Shown: positions 48,904 to 58,625 of the stretch, piece by piece
Position numbering within the stretch: the first letter of the stretch is position 1
How the letters are laid out: each line of letters begins with the position of its first letter
Assembly (NCBI RefSeq): GCF_013377855.1
Contig: NZ_JABXYJ010000001.1
Span: 124,001 to 188,000, forward strand
Origin: Cognatundibacterium oligocarboniphilum
GTDB taxonomy: Bacteria > Pseudomonadota > Gammaproteobacteria > Burkholderiales > Burkholderiaceae_D
DNA: 64,000 nt
Direction of reading: 5' to 3'
Translations under genes and position numbers: made by a program
Notes under the pieces: model-generated
Told to the model about the DNA's origin: nothing
The model's input: only the letters and a program-made list of their open reading frames with translations
The model's database searches: none

Positions 48904-50088
48904 ATGACCACACCTGCTCTCCAGATTGCGCACAGACACACCATACGGCCAGCCTCAGCCCGGATACCGGCTTACCGCTATCTGCTGTTTGCCGGTCTGG
49001 CGCTGCTGTTACACGCCGGTGTCTGGAAATGGGCCGAAGTACCGCTACTCAAAACGGTACCGGCACCGCTGACGCCGCGTGAAATGCAAGTCCGCCTGAA
49101 AACTGCGCCGCCAGCCACCTCCCCCGCAGCAGTCCGGCCAGCGCCGGCAGCTGTTTCCAAAACCACGACAAAAACCGTTGCCAGCGTAGTCCGGCGGCCA
49201 TCGCGTCCCTCGCTGGAAACCTCGGCGCTGCAAAACGGGGAGCCAGCCGCTGCTCCGGTCGCCACGCTGTTACAAGAATTACCTGCCGCAGCGATTGCTA
49301 TGCCAGATGTGACTGATAATCCCGCTGACACCAGCTCTGCCAAAGCAGCCCCTGATAGCGCCAGCACCGCGCCGGCGGCAAACGTCCCGACCCCGCTCAC
49401 TGAACTCAGCACCCTGCCACCACCTTCGGGGACAATGCAGATGAAAGTGATCCGCACCACACCTGACCGCAACCCGGTGTACGGTATCGGTGAAATCAAA
49501 TGGACAGTGCAGGATCAGCAATATCAGATGCAAGTCAGCGCTTCACTCGATTTATTGCTGACCAGCCTGAATCTGTACACCCTGCGCAGTGAGGGCAGCA
49601 TCGGTGAACACGGCATACAGCCGCGCATCATGAGCGAAACACGGCGCGGTCGCAGTGAGACCGCGACCCATTTTGACTACAACAGCCTGACCGTAATTTT
49701 TTCAGCCACCACCAAGACAGCGACGCTGGAAAATGGTGCGCAGGACAGAGCGAGTATATTCATGCAGCTGGCAGGGCTGGGACTGGCCGCAGAAAACCAG
49801 TTTCAGACGGGAAAACAACTGACCGTGCAGGTCGCCGAAGACCGGGAAGCAAATCAGTTCACCTTTGTTATTACCGGTCAGGAAGAAGTCACGACACCGC
49901 TCGGCAAGCTCATGACCTGGCATGTGATCCGTCCGCCACGACCCGGCTTTTATAATTCGATACTGGAACTCTGGTTTGCACCAGCCATGCACTGGTATCC
50001 GGTTCAGATACGCAATACAGAAACCAACGGTGCGGTCACCACCCAGACCGCGACCCGGATTCACTTCACCACCACGGAATCAAAATGA
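48904..50088 (+). CDS. DUF3108 protein with TonB-like N-terminal region
   Basis: 394 residues from the ATG at 48904; the longer frame to 48757 reads into an unlikely N-terminus. One membrane helix near 24-42 is followed by a Pro/Ala-rich linker of roughly 130 residues, then a DUF3108 beta domain (MKVIRTTPDRNPVYGIGEIK to the C-terminus) with the segment ILELWFAPAMHWYPVQIRN. The layout of anchor, extended linker and periplasmic domain recalls TonB but lacks a TonB C-domain. It overlaps the next gene by 4 bases. Confidence 0.8.
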   Translation: MTTPALQIAHRHTIRPASARIPAYRYLLFAGLALLLHAGVWKWAEVPLLKTVPAPLTPREMQVRLKTAPPATSPAAVRPAPAAVSKTTTKTVASVVRRPSRPSLETSALQNGEPAAAPVATLLQELPAAAIAMPDVTDNPADTSSAKAAPDSASTAPAANVPTPLTELSTLPPPSGTMQMKVIRTTPDRNPVYGIGEIKWTVQDQQYQMQVSASLDLLLTSLNLYTLRSEGSIGEHGIQPRIMSETRRGRSETATHFDYNSLTVIFSATTKTATLENGAQDRASIFMQLAGLGLAAENQFQTGKQLTVQVAEDREANQFTFVITGQEEVTTPLGKLMTWHVIRPPRPGFYNSILELWFAPAMHWYPVQIRNTETNGAVTTQTATRIHFTTTESK

Positions 50089-50855
50089 CATTCTCTCCTC
50101 GCATGCATTCCCTTCTGCCCGCCATCTTGGTGTCGCTGCTATCGCTGCTTTCTCAGAGCGCATTCTGTGCCGACCATGCGGCCAGCGTCACCGCCAAATC
50201 GGCCTTCAGTCTGCCGCCTCCGGTTGAACTGCAATACAGCATCCGCGCCCGGCAAAGCGGAATTCCACTCAGCGGTTCTGCCACCGTGAAATGGCAATGG
50301 CAGGACAAAAGCTACCTGATCCAGACCGAGACACGCGCCATGTTGCTGGGAAAAATCCTGGATGCCAGCAGCCAGGGCACCATCGACGAATACGGGCTGG
50401 CGCCTGAAAAATTTATCGAAAAACGGCTAGGAAAACCACCCACCACCACCAGCTTTGGACGGGACAGCAAAACCCTGCGTTTCTCGGCTTCGGAAGCCAG
50501 CTATGTGTTAAAGGGCGGAGAGCAGGACCGCACCAGCGCCACCTGGCAACTGGTCGCTCAGGCACGCGCAGCAGGCGACAAATTCCGTCCCGGTAGCGAA
50601 TGGAAAATGTTTGTCGCCGGACGACGTGATGCCGAGCCGTGGAGCTTCAAAGTGATCGCCACCGAAAATCTGACTACGGCGCTCGGCGACTTCAGCACGG
50701 TGCATATCACCAAAGCGCCGCCGCCGGATTCCAAAGACCAGCAGCTCGATATCTGGCTGGCGCCGTCGCTGGACTGGTATCCGGTCAGACTGAAATTCAG
50801 CGATGCCAACGGTGAATTTGTGGATCAGCTCATTGAGAGCCTCAAAAGATCCTGA
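50085..50855 (+). CDS. DUF3108 exported protein
   Basis: 256 residues, signal peptide 1-28 (ending AFC/A), then a single DUF3108 domain with the segment DIWLAPSLDWYPVRLKF near the end, matching its upstream paralogue. The two appear to be tandem duplicates, one anchored and one secreted. Function unknown; an envelope or outer-membrane beta fold is plausible. Confidence 0.8.
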   Translation: MTFSPRMHSLLPAILVSLLSLLSQSAFCADHAASVTAKSAFSLPPPVELQYSIRARQSGIPLSGSATVKWQWQDKSYLIQTETRAMLLGKILDASSQGTIDEYGLAPEKFIEKRLGKPPTTTSFGRDSKTLRFSASEASYVLKGGEQDRTSATWQLVAQARAAGDKFRPGSEWKMFVAGRRDAEPWSFKVIATENLTTALGDFSTVHITKAPPPDSKDQQLDIWLAPSLDWYPVRLKFSDANGEFVDQLIESLKRS

Positions 50856-50926
50856 CCATCGGTTCTGGCAAAACCGACGAAATCGACTCGTCAGAACGCA
50901 CAGTATGATGTGACACAACGTATACG

Positions 50927-52225
50927 TCACATCATCTGTCGAGCGTGTTGGCGCTGGCGCTGCAGGCGCGGCAGAATAAAACGCCAAACCACGACCATTT
51001 CGAATAACTCGACCGCAATCAGTGCCATGATGGCACCCGCCGCTGCCCAGTACGGAATCGCTGCGTAAGTAATCGCTATCACCAATACCAGCGTCACGCT
51101 GCCCAGGAAAAACATGGCGCGGAAAGCGCCGCCGCTCATCAGCCACGAGGTGCCGATAATCCGCACCGCATTGGTGGCGAAGTAAATACCCCACAGCAGG
51201 ATCAGCGGATCCAGGCCGCTGTATTTGCTGCCGATGACCTGCGCTTCCAGCCACGGCAGGGTCAGCAGCAACAGCACCACGTACGCCAGCACCACCAATT
51301 CAATTCCGGCAATCGACGCCAGCGTCAGCTTGCGCAGGCCGCTCCAGTTGTGTTCTGCCATCAGGCGGCTGGCTTCGGGTCGTGCCACCCGCGACCAGGC
51401 CGACACCGCCAGCGGAATCGGCATCAGCAGCAGGCGCGAGGCATTCAGATCGGCAATTGCCGCCAAACCCAGCCAGGCTCCGGACAGATACACATAGCTG
51501 TAATTGGACAGCCAGCCCACCACCACGCCCAGCACCGCCCACTGACCATGTCCGCGGATGGTTTCCTGATGCGCCTGCAGCACTTCGGCATCGCCTGCCT
51601 CCATCCGGGTGTCGGCGACTGTTCTTGCCAGCAGGCGCGGGCGCCCCGCCAGCGTACACAGGACGGAAGCCGCAGACAGCAGCAGAAACAGATATTCAAG
51701 CGCAATCTGCTGCCGCGAGTAAAGAGCGATCAGCCCTGCCAGCACGGTCGCCACGTAAATGGCATCCTGGCGTAACACACTGACGAGATCAGACTGGATG
51801 AAACCGACGGTACGGCCATATTCGCGCAGGCCATTACCGATCACATACGCGCCGAATGCGCCGGCTAGCAGCCAGCTGCGTTCCTGCAGATGGGTGGCTG
51901 CCGGCACCCATTTGACAACAAAGAATGCCAGTGCGCCGGACATCAGCGTCCAGAATATCTGCCGCTGCCAATAACGGCGCAGCAGGATTTTCCGCGTGTT
52001 GTCATGCACCGCGCTGGCCACCGTGGTCAGCGGCCCGGAAATCCATGAATCCACCACCAGTCCCGCCAACAGGCCGCCCGCGTACAATTGGCCATACAGG
52101 CCATAGACATCTTTGTCCACCATGCGAATCAGCAAAGCGCCGATTGCAAAATTGAGGGCGCTTAACATCGCCTGGTCAATCACCGACAGCAGGGATGAGG
52201 ACAGAAATTTTTTAGAAAAACTCAT
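50927..52225 (-). CDS. Polysaccharide flippase-like membrane protein (MOP superfamily)
   Basis: 432 residues with about twelve membrane helices. The N-terminus FLSSSLLSVIDQAMLSALNF and IRMVDKDVYGLYGQLYAGGL resemble Wzx/PST-type exporters of lipid-linked sugars. No glycosyltransferase genes adjoin it, so the substrate is unclear. It diverges from queC. Confidence 0.8.
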   Translation of the reverse strand: MSFSKKFLSSSLLSVIDQAMLSALNFAIGALLIRMVDKDVYGLYGQLYAGGLLAGLVVDSWISGPLTTVASAVHDNTRKILLRRYWQRQIFWTLMSGALAFFVVKWVPAATHLQERSWLLAGAFGAYVIGNGLREYGRTVGFIQSDLVSVLRQDAIYVATVLAGLIALYSRQQIALEYLFLLLSAASVLCTLAGRPRLLARTVADTRMEAGDAEVLQAHQETIRGHGQWAVLGVVVGWLSNYSYVYLSGAWLGLAAIADLNASRLLLMPIPLAVSAWSRVARPEASRLMAEHNWSGLRKLTLASIAGIELVVLAYVVLLLLTLPWLEAQVIGSKYSGLDPLILLWGIYFATNAVRIIGTSWLMSGGAFRAMFFLGSVTLVLVIAITYAAIPYWAAAGAIMALIAVELFEMVVVWRFILPRLQRQRQHARQMM

Positions 52226-52313
52226 GGGCTTGCGTTAACATTCATCTCAACCGAACATTACCATCCTGACCGCAGAATGCACAAAGACTTTCATCGCCTG
52301 CATTCCTGATCTT

Positions 52314-53048
52314 TTGATGACATTTTCAACTATGACCCTTTCAAATCAGCAAGACCGCGCCCTGGTACTTTTCAGCGGCGGACAAGATTCCACTACCTGC
52401 CTGGCCTGGGCGCTATCGCGCTATGCGCGGGTCGAGACCATAGGTTTTGATTATGGGCAGCGCCATGCCATCGAGCTGACGGTGCGGCCTGCGCTACTGG
52501 AAAAAATGCGCAGTTTTTTTCCTGAATGGCAGGCGCGGCTGGGCGAAGACCACATGATCGACCTGTCCCTGATTTCGCAGCTGTCCCATACCGCCATGAC
52601 GGAAAACATCGCGATTGAAATGCAGGAAAACGGCTTGCCAAATACATTTGTACCGGGCCGCAACCTGATGTTCATGATGGTGGCGGCGACGCTGGCTTAC
52701 CGGCGCGGCCTGAATGTACTGGTCGGCGGCATGTGCGAAACCGATTTTTCAGGCTATCCGGATTGCCGCGACGACACCATGAAAGCATTGCAGGTGGCGC
52801 TGAATCTGGGCATGGCAACCCGGCTAAAGCTGGAAACACCACTGATGTGGATAGACAAAACCCAGACCTGGGAGCTGGCAGCGCAACTCGGCGGCAACGT
52901 CCTGATCGACCTGATCCGTGCCGGCACGCATACCTGTTATCTGGGCGAACGCGGCCAGCTGCATGACTGGGGCTATGGCTGTGGCAGTTGCCCGGCCTGT
53001 GAATTGCGGGCGCGCGGCTATCTGCAATACCGGCAGCAGCACGGATGA
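52314..53048 (+). CDS. queC: 7-cyano-7-deazaguanine synthase QueC
   Basis: Converts 7-carboxy-7-deazaguanine to preQ0 with ATP and ammonia, in queuosine tRNA biosynthesis. The N-terminal PP-loop is [16 protein letters not shown]; the C-terminal zinc site is [14 protein letters not shown] with an earlier Cys in THTCYLG. 244 residues. Start codons at 52314, 52317 and 52332 are possible; the third ([10 protein letters not shown]) gives the usual length. Confidence 0.96.
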   Translation: MMTFSTMTLSNQQDRALVLFSGGQDSTTCLAWALSRYARVETIGFDYGQRHAIELTVRPALLEKMRSFFPEWQARLGEDHMIDLSLISQLSHTAMTENIAIEMQENGLPNTFVPGRNLMFMMVAATLAYRRGLNVLVGGMCETDFSGYPDCRDDTMKALQVALNLGMATRLKLETPLMWIDKTQTWELAAQLGGNVLIDLIRAGTHTCYLGERGQLHDWGYGCGSCPACELRARGYLQYRQQHG

Positions 53049-53142
53049 TTTTTCCGGATTTTTTAATCTGTTGCGCCCTGTAAGCCCTGTGTTAGGCTGA
53101 TGGCTTAGGATTCATGTAAACGATTTTGTTCACGGATTAACC

Positions 53143-53886
53143 ATGTTGCTTGCCCTGATGACCGATCTGCACGCCAACCGGGAGGCTGTTTCAGCCTGCC
53201 TGGCACATGCGCAGCAGCAAAATGTGTCCCGCTATGTGTTTTTGGGAGACCTGATCGGTTATGGCGCCGATCCAGGCTGGGTGCTGCAGACCGTGATGGA
53301 CCATGTTACCCAGGGCAGCTGGGCGATCATGGGCAACCACGACATCGCCGTCTTGCAGGAAGACCGGCAAAACATGAATCCGGTCGCCCGCCAGGTGGTC
53401 GAATGGACGCGCGACCAGCTCAATACCGATCAGCTCGATTTCATCCGCAAGCTGCCTTACCGCATCGAATGGCAGGACCTGCTGTTTGTTCATGCCAATG
53501 CCTGGGCGCCGGACAAATGGGAATACATCGATGGCGTGATGGAAGCCATGCGCAGTATGCACGCCACCAGGGCAGCCATCACTTTTTGCGGCCATGTGCA
53601 TCTGCCGACGCTGTACCACATGACGCTGACCGGCAAAACCGGCGAATTCCTGCCGACCCCGGAAAACAGCATTCCGCTCAGTAAGCAACGACGCTGGCTG
53701 GTCATCCCCGGCTCTGCCGGTCAGCCGCGCGACGGTAATCCGGCAGCCTGCTATGCCACGTTCGACACCGAGACACAAGACCTGACCTACTTCCGTGTAC
53801 CTTACGACCATGAAGCTGCTGCAAAAAAAATTCTGGATGCCGGTCTGCCGGCAGCACTGGCATCGCGCTTACTGACAGGGAATTAG
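53143..53886 (+). CDS. Calcineurin-like metallophosphoesterase
   Basis: 247 residues with the full metal site: DLH (8-10), GDLIGYGAD (about 35-43), GNHD (64-67), a His in VHANAW and GHVH (about 151-154). Enzymes of this type hydrolyse phosphate esters, and several act as protein phosphatases. It lies one base before a Ser/Thr kinase gene, which suggests the phosphate ester is on a protein; this is inference from context. Confidence 0.88.
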   Translation: MLLALMTDLHANREAVSACLAHAQQQNVSRYVFLGDLIGYGADPGWVLQTVMDHVTQGSWAIMGNHDIAVLQEDRQNMNPVARQVVEWTRDQLNTDQLDFIRKLPYRIEWQDLLFVHANAWAPDKWEYIDGVMEAMRSMHATRAAITFCGHVHLPTLYHMTLTGKTGEFLPTPENSIPLSKQRRWLVIPGSAGQPRDGNPAACYATFDTETQDLTYFRVPYDHEAAAKKILDAGLPAALASRLLTGN

Positions 53887-53887
53887 C

Positions 53888-55315
53888 ATGAGTCCGCACA
53901 GCCTGCAAACCGGGATGGAATTCGACGGCTACCGGCTGGAAGAAAAACTGCATACCGGCGGCATGGCTGCTCTATGGCTGGTCACCGATCTGCGCCAGCG
54001 GCATATCGGCAAGCCGGGTCTGGAAAACGGCGTCCCGCCGCTGATCATGAAAGTGCCGTTGCTGTACTCAACGGACGATCCGACCGCGATCGTGGCATTT
54101 GAAGTCGAACAGATGATCATGCCCAAGCTCAAAGGACCGCATGTGCCGCGCTACTTCGGCTCCGGCGATTTCGATGCGCAACCGTATATCGTGATGGAGC
54201 AGATTGCCGGAGAATCGCTGCGCAGCCGTTTTGAGCATGCGCCGCTGCCGGTCAGCGAAGTCGTCAGTATCGGTATCAAGGTTGCCAATGCGCTGCAGGA
54301 TCTGCACCGCCAGCATGTGATTCATCTCGATATCAAACCCAGCAATATCATGTTCCGCGACGGACTGGCCGTGTTGATTGATTTCGGTCTGTCGCGCCAC
54401 GACCGCCTGCCGGATTTACTGGATGAGGAATTCCGCCTGCCGATGGGCACTGGCCCGTATATTTCGCCGGAACAAGTGCTCGGAGTGCGCAATGAGCCGC
54501 GCAGCGATCTGTTTTCGCTCGGCGTATTGCTGTACCACCTCGCCACCGGCGAACGGCCTTTCGGTCATCCGACGTCGGTCTCCGGTCTGAAAAAACGTCT
54601 GTACCGCGACCCGGTGCCGCCACGCAGTCATCGCCCCGATCTGCCGGGCTGGCTGCAGGAAATTATCCTGCGTTGTCTGGAAGTGGAACCCGCAGCACGC
54701 TTCGATACGGCGGCTCAGCTGGCGTTTTTGTTGCAGCATCCTGATCAGCTGACATTGACCGCACGGGCTGAAAAAAGCCAGCAGGACGGCTATCTGTCCG
54801 TCATCAAAAGAAGGCTGAAGGCTTCCGGAATTGAACCTGTCGCGCAGCACAGTGTGTCAGAGCAGCTGGCGAAAGCACCGATCATCGTGGCAGCGCTGGA
54901 TCTGACGCGCGGCTCAGAATCGCTGGCGGAAAATCTGCGCAACATTACCCGCCGCATGTTGCAGACCGAGCCAGGTGCACGTCTGGCATGTCTGACCATC
55001 CGCAAGGTCAGCCGCATCGGCATGGATGAAAGTCTGATCCAGCAGGGCGAAAATATTCATGTGAAACAGCTGGTGGATCTGAAACACTGGGCACGGCCAT
55101 TGAACATGAGTTCCGACAAAATCACCTTCCATGTGCTGGAGGCGTCTGATCCGGCAACGGCCATCATCGAATACGCGCATAACAACGACGTCGATCACAT
55201 CATCATCGGTTCACGCGGCACCTCGGCGCTGCGTCGCTATCTCGGGAGTGTATCGGCGCAGGTGGTGGCAGAAGCCAGCTGCACGGTCACGGTGGTCAAG
55301 AGCAGCGATAAATAA
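53888..55315 (+). CDS. Ser/Thr protein kinase fused to a universal stress protein domain
   Basis: 475 residues and no membrane helix, so cytoplasmic. Kinase domain about 14-290: Lys 55, HLDIKPSN (146-153, with Leu in place of the usual Arg), DFG (165-167), and GTGPYISPEQ in the activation segment. A UspA domain follows (about 330-475) with the ATP-type motif G-x2-G-x9-G-S at GSRG (441-444) and GS (453-454). The Leu marks it as a non-RD kinase. It is one base after the metallophosphoesterase gene. Confidence 0.9.
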   Translation: MSPHSLQTGMEFDGYRLEEKLHTGGMAALWLVTDLRQRHIGKPGLENGVPPLIMKVPLLYSTDDPTAIVAFEVEQMIMPKLKGPHVPRYFGSGDFDAQPYIVMEQIAGESLRSRFEHAPLPVSEVVSIGIKVANALQDLHRQHVIHLDIKPSNIMFRDGLAVLIDFGLSRHDRLPDLLDEEFRLPMGTGPYISPEQVLGVRNEPRSDLFSLGVLLYHLATGERPFGHPTSVSGLKKRLYRDPVPPRSHRPDLPGWLQEIILRCLEVEPAARFDTAAQLAFLLQHPDQLTLTARAEKSQQDGYLSVIKRRLKASGIEPVAQHSVSEQLAKAPIIVAALDLTRGSESLAENLRNITRRMLQTEPGARLACLTIRKVSRIGMDESLIQQGENIHVKQLVDLKHWARPLNMSSDKITFHVLEASDPATAIIEYAHNNDVDHIIIGSRGTSALRRYLGSVSAQVVAEASCTVTVVKSSDK

Positions 55316-55340
55316 ATAACTGCTCCTGCACCGGAAACGC

Positions 55341-56561
55341 TTACTTAGTTCTGACCATCAGGCTGCTGTTGGCATCTTCGCGGTAAGCGAAAGAGACCCG
55401 GCCTTTACGGATTTCTCCGGTAAACACCATATTCTGCGCAATCGCTTCATGGTCATTTTTGGAAAATGGCTTTTTGTAGCGGGAAATCACGGTGGAAGTG
55501 GCTTCGTATTTCATATCCTCCAGCGCATCCCGGATCTTGTCCGGCTCGGTGGAGTTCGCCTGCATGATGGCGAGACTTAAGATACGCAGCGCATCGTAAG
55601 TCTGCGCCGCCGATACGGCAGACGGAATATGTTTGACATTATTGAGCCGCAGATAAGACAACGAAAAACTGCTGCTGCGGCTGGAATCATTTTCAATGAA
55701 TGTCACCGGCATGCGTGCGCCATCGACGTTAGTGCTGGCCATTTCGGCAAAGCTGCGCTGCGACAGCGTCCATGATCCCGCCAGTGGCAGGCTGACTTTG
55801 GCCTTGCTCATGCTGTTGGCCACCATTGCTGCTTCCGTGGACAGGCAATACAGCATGATGATCTGCGCACCGGACTGTTTGGCATGCATGACCTGCGTCG
55901 TCATATCCTGATCACCGACCTTGAAACTGCCGATGCTGACCGGCGTCATTTTACGTTTCTGCATTTCCGCCACCAGGCTGTCTTTGCCGAACTGACCGTA
56001 AGGGCTGTCATCATGCAGGATAGCGATCTGGGTCAGCTTACGCTTGTCAATCGCATCATTCAGCATCGCTACCGGTTGCAGGTTATCGCTGGCCGCGAGC
56101 CGGAAAATATAGCTGTCCGGCACGGCAGGCGGCATGAATTGTCTGGTAATTGCAGCGCCGGTCGCCACGCTGATAATCAACGGGATATGCGCCTCCTGAA
56201 AAACTTTGGCGGCAGGCAGCGCCACGCCGGTGTTGGCAAAGCCGACAACCGCCACAACTTTTTCTTTTTCGATCAACTCCTTCGCCATCGCCACGCCGAC
56301 TTCCGGCTTGGCCTGATCATCACGCTCGATCAATTCAATTTTCCGGCCCAGTACGCCGCCGATCTGGTTCAGATCGCTCTGGAATACCCGCGCACCGCCG
56401 CGCAGACTCTCACCCATGTCAGTGGACGACTTCCCGGTGAAAGGGCCGATCACACCGATACGGATCGTCGCCTCTTCCGCCCGCGCCGCATTCAGCGGGC
56501 TCCACAGCATAGCGGACAAGGTTGCCGCTCCCGCCACCGACATCAAAACTCGCTTGCGCAT
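55341..56561 (-). CDS. ABC transporter substrate-binding protein, branched-chain type (orphan)
   Basis: 406 residues from the ATG at 56561, which has a GAGGGAG ribosome site; the longer frame to 56636 is unlikely. Signal peptide ends near ARA. RIGVIGPFTGKSSTDMGESL begins a type I binding fold, and GRKIELIERDDQAKPEVGVA follows. No transport genes adjoin it. The ligand is unknown; it is distinct from the protein at 47485. Confidence 0.88.
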   Translation of the reverse strand: MRKRVLMSVAGAATLSAMLWSPLNAARAEEATIRIGVIGPFTGKSSTDMGESLRGGARVFQSDLNQIGGVLGRKIELIERDDQAKPEVGVAMAKELIEKEKVVAVVGFANTGVALPAAKVFQEAHIPLIISVATGAAITRQFMPPAVPDSYIFRLAASDNLQPVAMLNDAIDKRKLTQIAILHDDSPYGQFGKDSLVAEMQKRKMTPVSIGSFKVGDQDMTTQVMHAKQSGAQIIMLYCLSTEAAMVANSMSKAKVSLPLAGSWTLSQRSFAEMASTNVDGARMPVTFIENDSSRSSSFSLSYLRLNNVKHIPSAVSAAQTYDALRILSLAIMQANSTEPDKIRDALEDMKYEATSTVISRYKKPFSKNDHEAIAQNMVFTGEIRKGRVSFAYREDANSSLMVRTK

Positions 56562-56894
56562 GGGTATCTCCCTCTCAATTTGAATGAATCCTGTTTTCTG
56601 TCCGGTCAGTGGCGATATGTTTTTTTTCGATGCCATACCAGCTCAAATGCCAGAGTAAGCTAACCGCGCCCCATAGTGTTGTCAATTGGAAATGATCATT
56701 AAAAAATATTTCACCCTTTTGATTTCAGGCAAAAAATATCCTGACTGGCAAGAAAATCGTGCAATGCACCACGCGCGGGCATCATCAGGCACAAAAAACG
56801 GGCATTCCATGCAGCGCCCTGTCATCCGATTGCCAGTGGCAGGAAAGGGTAGCAAAGTGTTGTAATCACACACTACTACGAGTAAGCCGTGTCC
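56562..56894. other. 333-base gap between the binding-protein gene and the sirtuin pseudogene
   Basis: The left part holds the ribosome site and presumably the promoter of the minus-strand binding-protein gene and is AT-rich (poly-T at 56620-56627, AAAAAATAT near 56700). I see no further gene, clear palindrome or RNA. Confidence 0.4.
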
Positions 56895-57437
56895 ATGATT
56901 CCGGAAATACAGCTGCAACGGGCAGTCCGGCTGCTGCAAGCAGATACGCTGGTGATTGCTGCCGGGGCCGATATGGGCGTTGATTCAGGCTTGCCGGATT
57001 TCCGTGGCGACCCGGGTTTCTGGACCCATTATCCGGCACTCGGACGATAACAGATACCGTTTTATGCGATTGCCTCGCCACAAGCGTTACGGCAAGTGCC
57101 GGAGCTGGCCTGAGGATTTTACGGCCATCGTCGGCAACTGTACCGTAACACCAGGCCGCATGCGGGCTTCGGGATACTCAGGGAATGGGCGGCTCAGATG
57201 CCCGGTGCATGTTCGGTGTTCACCAGCAATGTCGATGGTCAGTTTCAGAAAGCAGGCTTTGAGGAACAGCAGATGCACGAACATTTCAGCCTGCAGACCA
57301 TGCAGCGGCACCATGGGCATCTGTTGCGTATTAATCTGCGCGAAGCATCCGTAGAACGGGAGTCCGATACCAGCATTGCGGCCCCGGCAGCGGCCGCATT
57401 ACAGGCGATTCACGAGGTATGGCAAGCCAGCCGGTAG
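56895..57437 (+). pseudogene. Decayed sirtuin (SIR2-family NAD-dependent deacylase) gene
   Basis: The single reading frame begins with a sirtuin NAD-binding start (LVIAAGADMGVDSGLPDFRG), continues through FYAIASPQALRQVPELA and GFYGHRRQLYR, and keeps the motif TSNVDGQFQKAGF. Two in-frame stops interrupt it: TAA at 57048 and TGA at 57111, where the surroundings suggest a lost Trp (LA-W-GFYGHR). The catalytic His, zinc Cys pairs and much of the Rossmann part are missing, as if an internal deletion joins QQMHE to the end LLRINLREASVE. No frameshift is needed, so decay looks recent. Confidence 0.85.
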
Positions 57438-57461
57438 CTGTCTGCCACACTGAAAACCTCA

Positions 57462-58625
57462 TCAGGCGATCTGACGTCCCTGTTTCCAGACACCGAGCAC
57501 TACCGGAACCTCGTCGATACAACGAACCCGCAGAAAATCTGCCCGCAGGCCAGTGGCGATTTCACCGCGATCATGCAGACCGATCTGGCGCGCCGGAGTG
57601 CGGCTGACGGCAGCTATCGCCTGTGGCAGCGTGTAGCCGTCCTGTTGCAACAGAAATGCGCCGTGCAGCAGACTCGAAGGCACATAATCGGACGACAGCA
57701 TGTCCAGCAGCCCATGTCTGGCAAGTTCGCTGGCCGAAACATTACCGGAATGCGAACCGCCGCGCACCCGGTTCGGCGCCCCCATCACGATCGCCAGTCC
57801 GTGTTCACGCGCAGAACGAGCCGCCTGCAGAGTGGTCGGAAATTCGGACATGCAGACGCCGTCCCGTACCCCTTCGAGCACATGGTCAGACGTCGTGTCG
57901 TCATGCGCGGCCAGCGGCACCGGATATGGCTGCTGGCGACACAGGCGCACCACGGCGCGGCGGTTGTGCGAAGCATGTTGCTGTTGCCGCTCATACAGCA
58001 CACCGAGCATCTGTTCGACCTTCTGCTCGCTCCAGCCACGCTTGCCGGTTACATAGGTGCGGTAATGTTCCAGGTCGGCCCATTGCCGCTGCCCCGGCGT
58101 ATGATCCATCAGCGATACCAGCCGCAGCCGGTCGTCCTGTAAAAACGGGGTAAACAGGCTGAGCAGGTCGGCCTCAGCCAGCTCCAGCCGCAGATGCAGA
58201 TAATGATCGGCGCGTAGCAATCCTGCCTGTTGTGCTGAGCGCAGTCCCTGCACGCAGGCATGCAGCGTCTGGGTGCGCACGCTTTCCGGATCGATATCAC
58301 CGACCCCGATCGCATCGAGCACCGTGGTAATGCCTGCCGCCACAATCTGCGCATCATGCGCCAGAATCGCCGGCAGTACCGGCCATTGCACTTTCGGGCG
58401 CGGCATCAGATGTTTTTCCAGATTATCGGTATGCAACTCCACCATGCCCGGCAACAGATAATCACCCTGCCAGTCATCGGCGCTGCTGCCATTTGCCGCG
58501 GACGAAAGCTCCGCAAACAGGCCGTCACGCACGCTGAGTGTGCCATGCAACACCTGATCTGCAGTGACGATACGGGCATTGCCGATGGAAAATCCGGTGG
58601 AAGCAGGTGAATGAATAGATAACAT
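57462..58625 (-). CDS. phnM: Alpha-D-ribose 1-methylphosphonate 5-triphosphate diphosphatase PhnM
   Basis: Amidohydrolase-type enzyme of the C-P lyase pathway that removes pyrophosphate from the ribose triphosphate intermediate. The family motif MVELHTDNLEKHLMPRP includes the metal-binding His and Lys-region residues. The ATG at 58625 (MLSIHSPA) gives 387 residues. No C-P lyase core gene (phnGHIJ) is in the window, so the pathway lies elsewhere or this gene is orphaned. Confidence 0.92.
   Translation of the reverse strand: MLSIHSPASTGFSIGNARIVTADQVLHGTLSVRDGLFAELSSAANGSSADDWQGDYLLPGMVELHTDNLEKHLMPRPKVQWPVLPAILAHDAQIVAAGITTVLDAIGVGDIDPESVRTQTLHACVQGLRSAQQAGLLRADHYLHLRLELAEADLLSLFTPFLQDDRLRLVSLMDHTPGQRQWADLEHYRTYVTGKRGWSEQKVEQMLGVLYERQQQHASHNRRAVVRLCRQQPYPVPLAAHDDTTSDHVLEGVRDGVCMSEFPTTLQAARSAREHGLAIVMGAPNRVRGGSHSGNVSASELARHGLLDMLSSDYVPSSLLHGAFLLQQDGYTLPQAIAAVSRTPARQIGLHDRGEIATGLRADFLRVRCIDEVPVVLGVWKQGRQIA

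Noticed and set aside
52226-52313. PreQ1 riboswitch upstream of queC
   Set aside because: No conserved pseudoknot sequence seen in the short leader; evidence too weak to call.
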